Shown: positions 25,588-34,820, counted from the first letter of the stretch. The stretch is 64,000 bases of DNA from Candidatus Poribacteria bacterium (GCA_012270865.1 JAAXHL010000109.1:1-64000), one strand, 5' to 3'. Numbers and translations are program-made. Notes: generated by a model not told the origin, from the letters alone.

Positions 25588-27930
25588 ATGGACACGTTAC
25601 AGGGGATACTTGAACGCATCGTCTATGAGAACCCTGACACCGGTTATACTGTCGGGCGACTTTCCGCGCGCAACCATGCCGAACTCATCACCGTCGTCGG
25701 TAACTTGGCATCCATCAACCCCGGCGAAAGCCTACTCCTACAAGGTGAATGGGTAGACAACACCAAATATGGTCGGCAATTCCAAATCGAGAAATATGAA
25801 ACCATCCTCCCTGCCAACGTCGTCGGATTGAGAAAATACCTCGGCTCAGGACTCATCAAAGGCATCGGTCCGAAGATGGCAGCACTCATCGTCCGTAAAT
25901 TCGGGATGGATACCATGGATGTCATTGAACATGAACCCGAAAAACTCGCGCGTGTCCCCGGTATCGGACGGAAGCGTGTCGAGATGATCAAGGAAGCCTG
26001 GGAAGCACAACGCGAAATAAAAAACGTCATGCTTTTCTTGCAATCACACGATGTCAGCACAGCACACGCCGCAAAAATTTACAAAACCTACGGAAACGAC
26101 GCAATCGCAATCGTTACAGAGAACCCCTACCGCCTCGCTGATGATATTTACGGTATCGGATTCGTAACTGCTGATACAATCGCACAGAAACTCGGCATCG
26201 ACAAAGACGCACCCGAACGCGTGCAAGCCGGAATCAAATACGTCCTGAGTCAGAAAGCAGATGAAGGACACGTCTTCCAACACCGTCCTGAACTCATTGA
26301 GGCGTGCCAAACCATGCTTGAGCAGGAATCGGAAGCGATTGAGCAAGGTATCCACACACTCGTCGAAACAGAAGAAATTATCAATCCAAGTTTCACAGAC
26401 TTCCCAGATGCCGACGAACAAGTCAGCATAGATGAGACACAGGAGAACTATGAGATTCCCGATACACATCAAGAACCTCTTTCAACTGATAACCGACAAC
26501 CGATAACCGATAACCACCCCGCTATCTACCTCGCCCCCTTTTACTATGCCGAACTCGGTGTCGCGAACCAGTTTTCGAGGCTCTTAGCGAGTCAAGAGCA
26601 AAATCCCGTTCTGTCGCCCCCTAAAACGACACTATTCCTCACACAATTAGAGGACGAGATGCGTATCCGTTTCGCACCGCAGCAACGCGAGGCGATCCTG
26701 ACAGCGATGACCGCACGCGCAATGATCCTCACCGGTGGACCCGGCACCGGCAAAACGACAACCACAGTCGGTATGATCCGACTCTTTGAAGAGCAAAGTA
26801 GGCATATCACCTTAACAGCACCCACCGGACGCGCCGCAAAACGACTCAGCGAAACAACCGGTGGTGAAGCCAAAACCATCCATCGACTCCTCGAATTCTC
26901 GCCCCAAATCAACAGTTTTAAACGCAATCGTCAAAACCCATTGGATACCGATGTCGTCATCGTTGATGAAACGTCTATGGTGGACCTCATCCTGATGAAC
27001 CGCTTGATGCAGGCAATCCGCCCGAGCACCACCGTCATCCTTATCGGTGATACCGACCAGCTCCCCTCCGTCGGTGCTGGTAATGTCCTCAAGGGACTCA
27101 TCGACTCCCAGAAGATACCTGTCATCCAACTCACCGAGATATTCCGCCAAGCGCAGGAGAGCATGATCGTTACAAACGCACACCGTATTAACAAAGGCGA
27201 GTCTCCAGAACTCACCGGCGACACAGACCGGAACTTTTTCTTTATACAAGCGGAAGACCCCGAGGAAATTACGGAATTGATATGTTCACTCATCGCCGAG
27301 CGGCTACCGAGCCACTATAATTACCACCCGATAGACGACATCCAACTCCTCTGTCCGATGCGGCGCGGTGTACTCGGCACCGAAAACCTCAACAAACGGC
27401 TCCAAGAGGTCCTAAACCCACCATATACAGCCCCAACAACACATCCCTTAATAAAGAAACGTATCGGACCCGGGACCCATGGTCAAGCAAATAGTTTCGG
27501 AAACCAGTTCGCAACAGCAGGCGGTTTCCGCGTCGGTGATAAGGTGATGCAAGTCCGCAACAACTACGACTACGATGTCTTTAACGGCGACATCGGAAGA
27601 GTCGTCGCCATCGAACGACTTGACAAAAAAGTCCATATCCAGTACCCTGATAAGCAGGTGGTTTACGATACAGCCGACCTCGGGGAACTCGTCTTAGCGT
27701 ATGCCACGACGATCCATAAAGCGCAGGGAAGTGAGTATCCTGCCGTTGTTATCCCGTTGCACACGCAGCACTATCTTATGTTACAACGGAACCTTCTTTA
27801 TACCGGTATAACCCGGGCAAAAGAACGCGTTGTGATTGTCGGCACCAAACAAGCACTCGCAATCTGTATCCGCAACAATCAGGTAATGGAACGCAACAGT
27901 TACCTCGCTGAACGGTTGAATAGCCATTAG
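25588..27930 (+). CDS. recD2: RecD2-type ATP-dependent DNA helicase
   Basis: The 780-residue protein is a superfamily 1B helicase of the RecD2 type, a 5'-3' helicase that works without RecBC. An N-terminal OB-like domain leads to helix-hairpin-helix motifs (LIKGIGPKMAALIVRKFG and VPGIGRKRVEMI). The motor has Walker A GGPGTGKTTTT, Walker B VIVDETSMVDL, GDTDQLPSVGAGNVL and the C-terminal VLAYATTIHKAQGSEYPAVV and TGITRAKERVVIVG motifs. Residues about 270-315 contain an extra low-complexity stretch partly encoded by heptamer repeats (26482-26514); elsewhere family members go straight from the HhH region to the motor. It probably acts in DNA repair. The start at 25588 is an ATG with no clear ribosome site. 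Confidence 0.93.
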   Translation: MDTLQGILERIVYENPDTGYTVGRLSARNHAELITVVGNLASINPGESLLLQGEWVDNTKYGRQFQIEKYETILPANVVGLRKYLGSGLIKGIGPKMAALIVRKFGMDTMDVIEHEPEKLARVPGIGRKRVEMIKEAWEAQREIKNVMLFLQSHDVSTAHAAKIYKTYGNDAIAIVTENPYRLADDIYGIGFVTADTIAQKLGIDKDAPERVQAGIKYVLSQKADEGHVFQHRPELIEACQTMLEQESEAIEQGIHTLVETEEIINPSFTDFPDADEQVSIDETQENYEIPDTHQEPLSTDNRQPITDNHPAIYLAPFYYAELGVANQFSRLLASQEQNPVLSPPKTTLFLTQLEDEMRIRFAPQQREAILTAMTARAMILTGGPGTGKTTTTVGMIRLFEEQSRHITLTAPTGRAAKRLSETTGGEAKTIHRLLEFSPQINSFKRNRQNPLDTDVVIVDETSMVDLILMNRLMQAIRPSTTVILIGDTDQLPSVGAGNVLKGLIDSQKIPVIQLTEIFRQAQESMIVTNAHRINKGESPELTGDTDRNFFFIQAEDPEEITELICSLIAERLPSHYNYHPIDDIQLLCPMRRGVLGTENLNKRLQEVLNPPYTAPTTHPLIKKRIGPGTHGQANSFGNQFATAGGFRVGDKVMQVRNNYDYDVFNGDIGRVVAIERLDKKVHIQYPDKQVVYDTADLGELVLAYATTIHKAQGSEYPAVVIPLHTQHYLMLQRNLLYTGITRAKERVVIVGTKQALAICIRNNQVMERNSYLAERLNSH
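26482..26514. repeat. Heptamer repeats inside recD2
   Basis: TTCAAC, TGATAAC, CGACAAC, CGATAAC, CGATAAC follow each other without a gap. They encode STDNRQPITDN within the helicase and keep the frame open. Confidence 0.8.
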
Positions 27931-27960
27931 TGGCTATCAGCAATCAGAAAGGAGCAAGAT

Positions 27961-29505
27961 ATGAAACGATTCACGCTATTCCTCATTGTTTATCTACTAT
28001 TCTCGACACAAACCGGCGTGTATTCCGACGTAACATTGCCGCGTGTTATCGGCAGCAATATGGTGCTGCAGCGCAATATGCAGGCACCTATCTGGGGATG
28101 GGCATCCCCCGGCGAAGAAGTTATGATAGCACTCAGCACTGAAGCCGAAGATATCGAACCGATTTCAACAACCACCGCGGTTGCCGACGCGGAAGGCAAC
28201 TGGCAGATTAAACTCCCCGCTATGGCAGCTGGCGGTCCCTATACACTTCAAATCAAGGGCAGTAATACCCTTGAACTGACAAACGTGCTTTTCGGTGAAG
28301 TCTGGGTCTGCTCAGGTCAATCGAACATGCAGTGGTCAGTGAACGCCTCGAAAGACAACGAGGCAGAGATCGCCGCAGCGATGTATCCGAAGATCCGACT
28401 GTTCTACATCCCAAGAGTCCCGTCAGGTCTACCGCAGCAAGATGTAGAAGCAGATTGGTACGAGACCACACCTGAGACGATCCCGCAGTTCTCTGCTGTC
28501 GCCTACTATTTCGGACGGAAACTCTATAAGAATCTCGATGTCCCAATCGGGCTAATCAACACCTCGTGGGGTGGGACCCGCATTGAACCGTGGACACCCC
28601 CTGTAGGTTTTGCGGGTATCCCCGCACTGGCATCTATAAGCAACGAAGTCGAAGACGTACAAGCGAACTACCGCACCCAACTCCCAGACAAAGTCAACGC
28701 GATAGAAGCGTGGTTAGCCGAAACCCGTAAAGCGTTAGAAAACGATGCACAGCTTAAACCGATGCCTGACAATACACACCCGTTCGCACACCAAGGAAGA
28801 CCGACCGCTCTCTACAACGGTATGGTGCACCCCATCGTCCCTTACGGCATACGCGGCGCACTCTGGTATCAAGGCGAATCTAATCTTCGGGACGGTATGA
28901 TGTATCACGAGAAGATGAAGGCACTCATCAACGGATGGCGAGAGGTCTGGGGACAAGGTGATTTCCCATTCTATTTCGTGCAACTCGCGCCCTTCAATTA
29001 CGGTGGACGAAATGCAAGTCCGTTCTTCCTACCGCAAATCTGGGAGGCACAAACCGCAACGTTGGCTCTGCCAAATACCGGTATGGCTGTAACAACCGAC
29101 ATCGGGAACCTCAGAGACATCCATCCACGCAACAAACAAGATGTCGGTAGACGACTCGCATTGTGGGCACTCGCAAAGGACTACGGCAGAGATGATGTGA
29201 CATACTCAGGACCGCTCTACAAATCAATGACGGTTGAAGGAGACACAATCCGACTCGCTTTTGCTCATGTCGGTAGCGGCTTAACCTCGCGAGACGACGA
29301 ACCGCTCACGTGGTTTCAGATCGCAGGTGAAGATAAGGAATTCGTCGAAGCGAACGCGACTATTGATGGCGATACGGTTATCGTCTCCAGCGACGCTATC
29401 GCAAATCCGGTCGCCGTTCGGTTCGGATGGCATCAGAGTGCTGAACCGAATTTCGTGAACAAGGAAGGACTACCCGCATCCCCGTTCCGTACGGATTCAT
29501 GGTAA
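27961..29505 (+). CDS. Sialate O-acetylesterase-like SGNH hydrolase, copy 1
   Basis: 514 residues with a signal peptide (LFLIVYLLFSTQTGVYS), so secreted or periplasmic. It has SGNH/sialate O-acetylesterase landmarks: PRVIGSNMVLQR, IWGWASPGEEV, VWVCSGQSNMQWSV (nucleophile serine), LINTSWGGTRIEPW (block with Asn/Gly), GALWYQGESN (oxyanion) and GNLRDIHPRNKQ (Asp/His). Such enzymes remove acetyl groups from sialic acids or from other acetylated sugars such as xylan; the exact substrate is unknown. It has a GGAGC site seven bases upstream. It is the first of a tandem pair with 29649, about 85-90% alike by eye, separated by a heptamer-like spacer, so this is a gene duplication. Confidence 0.88.
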   Translation: MKRFTLFLIVYLLFSTQTGVYSDVTLPRVIGSNMVLQRNMQAPIWGWASPGEEVMIALSTEAEDIEPISTTTAVADAEGNWQIKLPAMAAGGPYTLQIKGSNTLELTNVLFGEVWVCSGQSNMQWSVNASKDNEAEIAAAMYPKIRLFYIPRVPSGLPQQDVEADWYETTPETIPQFSAVAYYFGRKLYKNLDVPIGLINTSWGGTRIEPWTPPVGFAGIPALASISNEVEDVQANYRTQLPDKVNAIEAWLAETRKALENDAQLKPMPDNTHPFAHQGRPTALYNGMVHPIVPYGIRGALWYQGESNLRDGMMYHEKMKALINGWREVWGQGDFPFYFVQLAPFNYGGRNASPFFLPQIWEAQTATLALPNTGMAVTTDIGNLRDIHPRNKQDVGRRLALWALAKDYGRDDVTYSGPLYKSMTVEGDTIRLAFAHVGSGLTSRDDEPLTWFQIAGEDKEFVEANATIDGDTVIVSSDAIANPVAVRFGWHQSAEPNFVNKEGLPASPFRTDSW

Positions 29506-29510
29506 AATAG

Positions 29511-29545
29511 CAGTCAGCCATCGGCTATCAGCCATTAGCAATTGG
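29511..29545. repeat. Short heptamer-like tract between the duplicated esterase genes
   Basis: CAGTCAGCCATCGGCTATCAGCCATTAGC is a run of CAGCCAT-like heptamers of the same kind as at 33008-33170. It is the only repeat between the two esterase genes. Confidence 0.5.
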
Positions 29546-29648
29546 AGTGAAAATTATTGTGCGGAGAACCTTTCATCATCTTAAAATACGTATGACTTGA
29601 TTACTGATTTATGAACTGTCCTCAACTATCTAATTGAAGGAGCAAAAT

Positions 29649-31187
29649 ATGGAGCTAACGCTGTTATTTCTTATCGGTTTTCTATCACTATTCATCGGAA
29701 GTATCGCGTATTCCGGGGTGACATTGCCGCGTGTCATCGGTAGTAACATGGTGCTGCAGCGCGACAGGCAGGCACCTATCTGGGGATGGGCATCTCCCGG
29801 CGAAGCGATTATGATAACACTCAGTGCTGAAGCCGAGGACCCAGTTGCAACAACCACCGCGGTTGCCGACGCTGATGGCAATTGGCAGACGGAACTCCCC
29901 GCTATGGCAGCTGGCGGTCCCTATACACTCCGAATCGAAGGTAGTAACACCCTCGAACTGACAAACGTGCTTTTCGGTGAAGTCTGGGTCTGTTCCGGGC
30001 AGTCAAACATGGAATGGCCCGTAAGTATCTCAAACAATAGCGAGGAAGAGATCGCAGCGGCGATGTATCCGAAGATCCGGCTTTTCCATATCCCACGAGT
30101 CCCGTCAGGCTTACCGCAACAAGATGTAGAGGCGGATTGGTATGAAACCACACCTGAGACGATCCCGAACTTCTCTGCCGTCGCCTACTATTTCGGGCGG
30201 AAACTCTATAAGAATCTCGATGTCCCAATCGGGTTAATCAACACCTCGTGGGGCGGGACACGCATTGAGCCGTGGACACCACCAACAGGTCTTGCGGGTG
30301 TGTCCGACCTCGCGTCTATAAGCAAGGAAGTCGAAGACATACAGGCGAACTACCGCGCGCAACTCCCAGACAAAGTCAACGCAATAGAAGCGTGGTCAGC
30401 CGAAACCCGTAAAGCGTTAGAAACCGATGCACAACTTAAACCGATGCCTGACAATACGCATCCGTTAACGGACCACGGGCGCCCAACGTCTCTCTACAAC
30501 GGTATGGTGCATCCCATCGTCCCTTACGGCATACGCGGCGCACTCTGGTATCAAGGCGAATCGAACCATCAGGACGGCATCATCTATTACGAGAAGATGA
30601 AGGCACTCATCAACGGGTGGCGAGAGGTCTGGGGACAAGGTGATTTCCCGTTCTATTTCGTGCAACTCGCTCCGTTCAATTACAGTAATCAAGAGGGAGG
30701 CGAGTTTTTCTTACCCCAACTCTGGGAAGCACAAACCGCAGCGTTGGCTCTACCAAATACCGGTATGGCTGTAACAACCGACATCGGGAACCCCAGAGAT
30801 GTCCATCCACGAAACAAACAGGATGTCGGCAGACGACTCGCACTGTGGGCACTCGCAAAGGACTACGGCAGAGATGATGTGACGTATTCCGGTCCGCTCT
30901 ACAAATCAATGACGGTCGAAGGAAATACAATCCGACTCGCTTTTGATCATATCGGTAGCGGTTTAACCTCGCGAGATGACGAACCGCTTACACGGTTCCA
31001 AATCGCCGGTGAAGATAAGGAATTCGTCGAAGCGAACGCGACTATTGATGGCAATACGGTTATCGTCTCCAGCGATGCCATTGAAAATCCGGTCGCCGTC
31101 CGATTCGGATGGCATCAGAGTGCGGAACCCAATTTCATGAACAAGGAAGGGTTACCTGCATCACCGTTTCGTACAGATGCATGGTAA
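29649..31187 (+). CDS. Sialate O-acetylesterase-like SGNH hydrolase, copy 2
   Basis: About 512 residues with signal peptide (MELTLLFLIGFLSLFIGSIAYS). Sequence and motifs repeat those of copy 1: VWVCSGQSNMEWPV, SWGGTRIEPW, ALWYQGESN and the Asp/His stretch NPRDVHPRNKQ. Differences are concentrated at the signal peptide (unrelated between copies), in the loops around residues 118-130 and at 345-355. The catalytic residues are kept in both, so both may be active with different substrate preference or timing (inference). The ATG at 29649 follows GAAGGAGCAAAAT; the five codons before it, from 29634, are not needed. Confidence 0.88.
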   Translation: MELTLLFLIGFLSLFIGSIAYSGVTLPRVIGSNMVLQRDRQAPIWGWASPGEAIMITLSAEAEDPVATTTAVADADGNWQTELPAMAAGGPYTLRIEGSNTLELTNVLFGEVWVCSGQSNMEWPVSISNNSEEEIAAAMYPKIRLFHIPRVPSGLPQQDVEADWYETTPETIPNFSAVAYYFGRKLYKNLDVPIGLINTSWGGTRIEPWTPPTGLAGVSDLASISKEVEDIQANYRAQLPDKVNAIEAWSAETRKALETDAQLKPMPDNTHPLTDHGRPTSLYNGMVHPIVPYGIRGALWYQGESNHQDGIIYYEKMKALINGWREVWGQGDFPFYFVQLAPFNYSNQEGGEFFLPQLWEAQTAALALPNTGMAVTTDIGNPRDVHPRNKQDVGRRLALWALAKDYGRDDVTYSGPLYKSMTVEGNTIRLAFDHIGSGLTSRDDEPLTRFQIAGEDKEFVEANATIDGNTVIVSSDAIENPVAVRFGWHQSAEPNFMNKEGLPASPFRTDAW

Positions 31188-31239
31188 ACGTCAGGACGAT
31201 TTAGTTTTCGACTTTTTAGTCCAATTTTGACACCCCAGG

Positions 31240-31270
31240 CCCGGTAGGTGCGGTTTGGAACCGCACCGGG
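31240..31270. repeat. Palindromic intergenic repeat (GGTAGGTGCGGTT family)
   Basis: CCCGGTAGGTGCGGTTTGGA and the complementary AACCGCACCGGG form a hairpin with a small bulge. Same family as 13095, 15709 and 35029. Confidence 0.7.
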
Positions 31271-31352
31271 ACTGAAAAGGAAAATCCAAAAATTCAGACA
31301 ACCCGACAATTTGTTTAAAACTAAATAACCCTGGGTAAACGTTAAAAAGGGG

Positions 31353-31382
31353 TTGACAGGCATCGGTCCACTGAGGTATACT
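31353..31382 (+). promoter_or_regulatory. Sigma70-type promoter for the 31420 gene
   Basis: TTGACA (31353-31358) and TATACT (31377-31382) are 18 bases apart, 38 bases before the ATG at 31420. Confidence 0.65.
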
Positions 31383-31419
31383 ATCTCTATGAGACAACGC
31401 TACGACTGCCGGAGGTATC

Positions 31420-31707
31420 ATGCAAGAGTCTCCTTTTTTTATAGAGCATCTTCAAGAAGCAAGAGAACGCCAGTTTGAGCGCGGGTTTGAATATGGGTTC
31501 GAACGTGCGTTTGAACGTGGGCAAAGAATAGGCATTATTAACTCAATCTTAACATTGTTGAGCGATCAATTTCAACCTGAAGCCGTGCAAGCCTTAAAGC
31601 CGAGGCTTGAAACTATTGAAGATTTGGAACGCCTAAAAGCGTTACTCCGCGCAGCACCCCGAGCACAAAGTTTAGAAGCCTTCGCACAAGATATGCAAAA
31701 CTCATAG
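31420..31707 (+). CDS. Small protein like the C-terminal part of Rpn/PD-(D/E)XK transposase-type proteins
   Basis: The 95-residue product begins MQESPFFIEHLQEARERQFERGFEYGFERAFERGQRIG, a charged helix with an F/R-rich repeat, and continues with LTLLSDQFQPEAVQALKPRLETIEDLERLKALLRAA. A very similar tail occurs, as I recall, at the C-terminus of Rpn-family and other PD-(D/E)XK proteins in cyanobacteria and planctomycetes, where the catalytic domain is upstream. Here the gene is free-standing, with its own promoter (31353) and GGAGG site. It may be a standalone helper or the 3' remainder of a larger gene. Function unknown. Confidence 0.65.
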   Translation: MQESPFFIEHLQEARERQFERGFEYGFERAFERGQRIGIINSILTLLSDQFQPEAVQALKPRLETIEDLERLKALLRAAPRAQSLEAFAQDMQNS

Positions 31708-31731
31708 GCAATATGTCCTACCTCTACCTCA

Positions 31732-31853
31732 TAGGACTTACGCATTCCATCTTAAAGTCCCCCTGATAAGGGGGATTTAGGGGGTTTAAAGGACGAAAAT
31801 TGCCGCTTTTCGCGCCTAAATGTCCGATATTCTCTCAATTTGCGTAAGTCCTA
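31732..31853. mobile_element. MITE with 13-bp terminal inverted repeats and 5-bp target duplication
   Basis: TAGGACTTACGCA (31732-31744) and its exact complement (31841-31853) bound a 122-base element. The flanks repeat CCTCA on each side, as a target-site duplication would. The interior has a C5-TGATAA-G5 hairpin. No transposase frame fits, so this is a nonautonomous element. The end sequence is reminiscent of IS elements with AGGACTTACGC-type ends, but I did not identify the parent. It falls between the 31420 gene and the dehydratase gene. Confidence 0.8.
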
Positions 31854-31873
31854 CCTCAGTAAAGGCTAAGAAT

Positions 31874-33007
31874 GTGAAGATTACCGCAATCAAAACCTTT
31901 ATGGCTCGTTTTGGAAACCGTCCCCGTGGTCTCATCAAAGTCGAAACCGACGAAGGACTCTACGGATGGGGTGAGGCATACTCCACAGGCCCCGACCTCT
32001 CCGTTGAACCGATCGCTGACTACATCTTTGAAATGATTCAAGGCGACGATCCGAGACGGATTGAATATATCATGATGAAACTGCATCAGCAGTTCCGTTT
32101 CCCACCCGGCGGTGCCGGACTCGCCGTCATCTCCGCTGTGGATCATGCACTCTGGGACATCAGTGGAAAGGCAGCAGGGTTACCGGTCTACATGCTCCTC
32201 GGTGGACATGCCCGCGACCGTGTCCGCGTCTACCGCGGCATCGGTGGCAGAGACGGTATCGAAGCCGCAGATCAGGCACACAAACTTCATGAGGAATGGG
32301 GATTTACCGCTTTCAAAACCAGTCCTTACCAACTCGACCCCGACGCAAGCCGTTGGGGACGCGTCTGCGATGCAGCGGCTACCTACTTTGAACAACTCCG
32401 GCAGAATACACCGGACGACTGGGAGTTCGCCTTCGATCCGCACGCCAAAATCTTTGAACCGATTCGTGCACTCCAACTCGCTAATGCACTCGCACCCTAC
32501 GACCCTTATTTCTACGAGGAACCGCTCCGTCCCGAACACATCCCCGCATGGACGCGCCTGCGTTCTCAGATGCAAGTTCCACTCGCAACCGGAGAATCTC
32601 TCTACACCCGCTTTGAGTTTTTGGACATCATCGCCGGACAAGGTGCCGACATCATTCAACCGGATGTCTGTGTCTGCGGCGGCTTGTTAGAGATGCGCAA
32701 GATCGCCGCGATTGCCGAAGCACACTACGTCAGCGTCGCACCTCACAACCCGATGGGACCGCTTGCCACGGCAGTCAACGTCCATTTCGCCGCCGCAACC
32801 CCGAACTTCAAGATACTCGAATATCTCTTACCGACCGGTGCCGAATGGATAGACGAGCCTTATCTGCCGAAAGACGGCTATCTCGAATTACGGGACCGTC
32901 CCGGCTTAGGCGTAGAGATAAACGAAGAAGCGATTACAGATAACGAATACATCCACTGGCAACGCACCTGTCCAATCCGTCCAGACGGCTCAACGGGATA
33001 TATTTAA
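31874..33007 (+). CDS. DgoD-type sugar acid dehydratase (enolase superfamily)
   Basis: About 377 residues. Features of the D-galactonate dehydratase group: GWGEAYSTGP in the cap, VDHALWDISGKAAG, FKTSPYQLDP, the metal/acid strand FAFDPHAKI (Asp and His), FYEEPLRPEH (Glu), LATGESLYTRFEF (Glu), and APHNPMGPLATAV (catalytic His). It dehydrates an aldonic acid to a 2-keto-3-deoxy acid; which aldonate is unclear because specificity rests on few residues. The GTG at 31874 is preferred over the frame start at 31820, which lies inside the MITE; the MITE presumably brought in the extra frame. A pathway with the HpaI aldolase and the other dehydratase is plausible. Confidence 0.88.
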   Translation: MKITAIKTFMARFGNRPRGLIKVETDEGLYGWGEAYSTGPDLSVEPIADYIFEMIQGDDPRRIEYIMMKLHQQFRFPPGGAGLAVISAVDHALWDISGKAAGLPVYMLLGGHARDRVRVYRGIGGRDGIEAADQAHKLHEEWGFTAFKTSPYQLDPDASRWGRVCDAAATYFEQLRQNTPDDWEFAFDPHAKIFEPIRALQLANALAPYDPYFYEEPLRPEHIPAWTRLRSQMQVPLATGESLYTRFEFLDIIAGQGADIIQPDVCVCGGLLEMRKIAAIAEAHYVSVAPHNPMGPLATAVNVHFAAATPNFKILEYLLPTGAEWIDEPYLPKDGYLELRDRPGLGVEINEEAITDNEYIHWQRTCPIRPDGSTGYI

Positions 33008-33170
33008 TTGGCTATCGGAAACTGTCGGCTCTCGGCTTTCAGCACGGTTTTTCTGCGAAAAACCTTTCAGCAATCAATAAAGAGGCGTTTTGTAAGGTTT
33101 GTGTGCTGATGGCTATCTTGCTGACTGCTAATCCGCTGACGGCTGATTGCTAACGGCTATGTACGCACGT
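33008..33170. repeat. Heptamer repeat tract overlapping the 3' end of the TrpD-like gene
   Basis: GGCTATCGG, CGGCTCTCGGC, TTGCTGACTGCTAATC and CGGCTGATTGCTAACGGCTATG are CGGCTATC-type heptamers. The block TTTTTCTGCGAAAAACCTTTC recurs at 4866. From 33128 to about 33165 the tract encodes the C-terminus of the minus-strand protein. Confidence 0.7.
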
Positions 33171-34612
33171 AAACGCGCCAACGCCTGACCATTGTCCATC
33201 ACTGCTTGCGTCCGCGCAAGTGCTTCTTCAGGTTCCGGACAGATGCCTAACAGGTAGTCCACCATCGCCGTGTTCAACAGGATCCTATCGTAGATAGGTC
33301 CCTTTTCACCCGATAGCGCAGCGATGCCTAATTCCGAAAACGCTTCGACACTCACGACCTTTGGACGTGGACTGTGCGCATAGTCGAATCCGTAAACCTT
33401 CGGGTCTATATCCACTGCGAAGTCCGCGCGCGTATCATCTACACGGCGGAAACCTTGCGAATAGTTGACCGCCATCCTGTCGCTTGTAGAGGGTTTGCCG
33501 AGACGCAGCGCATAATGACTCGTCCCCTCCTCCCCTTTGATCGCAACAGCGGCATCAACCCCACGCTCCCATGCTAACTGCAGAAGTGGTTTCTCATAAC
33601 CGATATGGTAATACCCAAGCACCATATAGTTTGCGTCCTGTGCCGAGAAGAACTGTTGTGCTTTCTCCGTCGCTGCCCACGGTGGACGTTTCATGATATG
33701 TACCCGCAATTCCCGCAAATCGTAAGCGGCACGGTTATACTCGCGCTGACTGATATACCCAAATCCGACCGATGCGTCTGTAATCAGGGAAGCCGTCTGT
33801 GCAAGTGATAATTGTGTGTTCGCACCGAGTGCTTTTAAGATGTTCTCCTCTGTCACACCGTTCTTCGGCGGCATTGCGTCTACGCTATGGAGAAGCGATG
33901 CCTCACCGAGTGCAGCCCGCACCGCCGCAACAAATAGCGTCGGACGGAAATAGCGTGTCGCACCGTCGTAAGGCTGCCCAAAATGTGTTAACGTCGGCAC
34001 ATCAATCGGTTGAACCGCTTCCGGTCTGAAAAACGCGTCAAGATAGCCTTTCACCTCTTCATAAGTCTCACGGTTCATCCGCTGCCCGATGAGTGCAGCA
34101 CCTTTCAAAGCAGGACTGACAGCATCGCTCAGAATCGCCTCACACATCTCACGGGTCTCGGTGTAACCGAGATGCTTTGCTCGTAAAATCTTCTCTAACG
34201 CGTTCACGACAACCGCCTCTATCGGATTTGACGGCACATAACCGCGTTCTGGATCGATGAGATATAAGACTTCTGGCGGAAGTTGCGCCGTGAGTGCCGA
34301 ACGATATTTGCGAAACGCTGCTTCTTCTGCCGGACTCCACTGTGTCTGTTTTGGGAAATAGGTACGGAGCGTCATCGCAGCGAAGAACGCGCCCATCTGT
34401 GCTGCCGACGCAGCATCCGATTCCGGTAGTTCACCCCTTATGGATTTTAAAACTATTTCAAGAATCGGTTCCGGTTGCGGAAAATCCGAGGGTTTCACAC
34501 CTAAAGGGCGCGTCTGATGTGGACCCGTGCAAACGCGCGCTTGCGCTTCAAGCACATCAGCATTCGGTCCCGGATATGCCGGTGTGTATGAAAGAGAATC
34601 AAAATCTGCCAT
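33128..34612 (-). CDS. TrpD-like glycosyltransferase family 3 protein (anthranilate phosphoribosyltransferase homologue)
   Basis: The 494-residue protein has the N-terminal helical domain of the anthranilate phosphoribosyltransferase/nucleoside phosphorylase superfamily (DFPQPEPILEIVLKSIRG, EEAAFRKYRSALT), then GQPYDGATRYFRPTLFVAAVRAALGEASLLHSVDAMPPKNG, TQLSLAQTASLI and EGTSHYALRLG. It resembles the TrpD2/YbiB-type homologues, which bind nucleic acid and do not make tryptophan, and is longer than TrpD (about 340). No trp genes are nearby, so TrpD activity is doubtful. The final residues YIAVSNQPSAD are encoded by repeat DNA. A promoter pair lies at 34686-34714. Function uncertain. Confidence 0.75.
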   Translation of the reverse strand: MADFDSLSYTPAYPGPNADVLEAQARVCTGPHQTRPLGVKPSDFPQPEPILEIVLKSIRGELPESDAASAAQMGAFFAAMTLRTYFPKQTQWSPAEEAAFRKYRSALTAQLPPEVLYLIDPERGYVPSNPIEAVVVNALEKILRAKHLGYTETREMCEAILSDAVSPALKGAALIGQRMNRETYEEVKGYLDAFFRPEAVQPIDVPTLTHFGQPYDGATRYFRPTLFVAAVRAALGEASLLHSVDAMPPKNGVTEENILKALGANTQLSLAQTASLITDASVGFGYISQREYNRAAYDLRELRVHIMKRPPWAATEKAQQFFSAQDANYMVLGYYHIGYEKPLLQLAWERGVDAAVAIKGEEGTSHYALRLGKPSTSDRMAVNYSQGFRRVDDTRADFAVDIDPKVYGFDYAHSPRPKVVSVEAFSELGIAALSGEKGPIYDRILLNTAMVDYLLGICPEPEEALARTQAVMDNGQALARLRAYIAVSNQPSAD

Positions 34613-34685
34613 TTTTACAATGTCCTTTGAAGATAGTTTTAATCGTATTTTTCGTGCAGCGAGTTCGACAAGAAAGCTTGATTTT

Positions 34686-34714
34686 ATTATACTGCTTTTT
34701 AGAGTTTAAAACAA
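34686..34714 (-). promoter_or_regulatory. Candidate promoter for the TrpD-like gene
   Basis: On the minus strand TTGTTT (34709-34714) and a perfect TATAAT (34686-34691) are 17 bases apart, 74 bases before the start at 34612. Confidence 0.5.
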
Positions 34715-34820
34715 ATTTTGCTGCACTATAGGTAGAGTTATTCAATTGTTCCTTTTTGGTATCCTTTTTGAAGGCAATAATACTTAATTTATGTTATGTA
34801 TTTTAAAAAACCGCTGAAAT

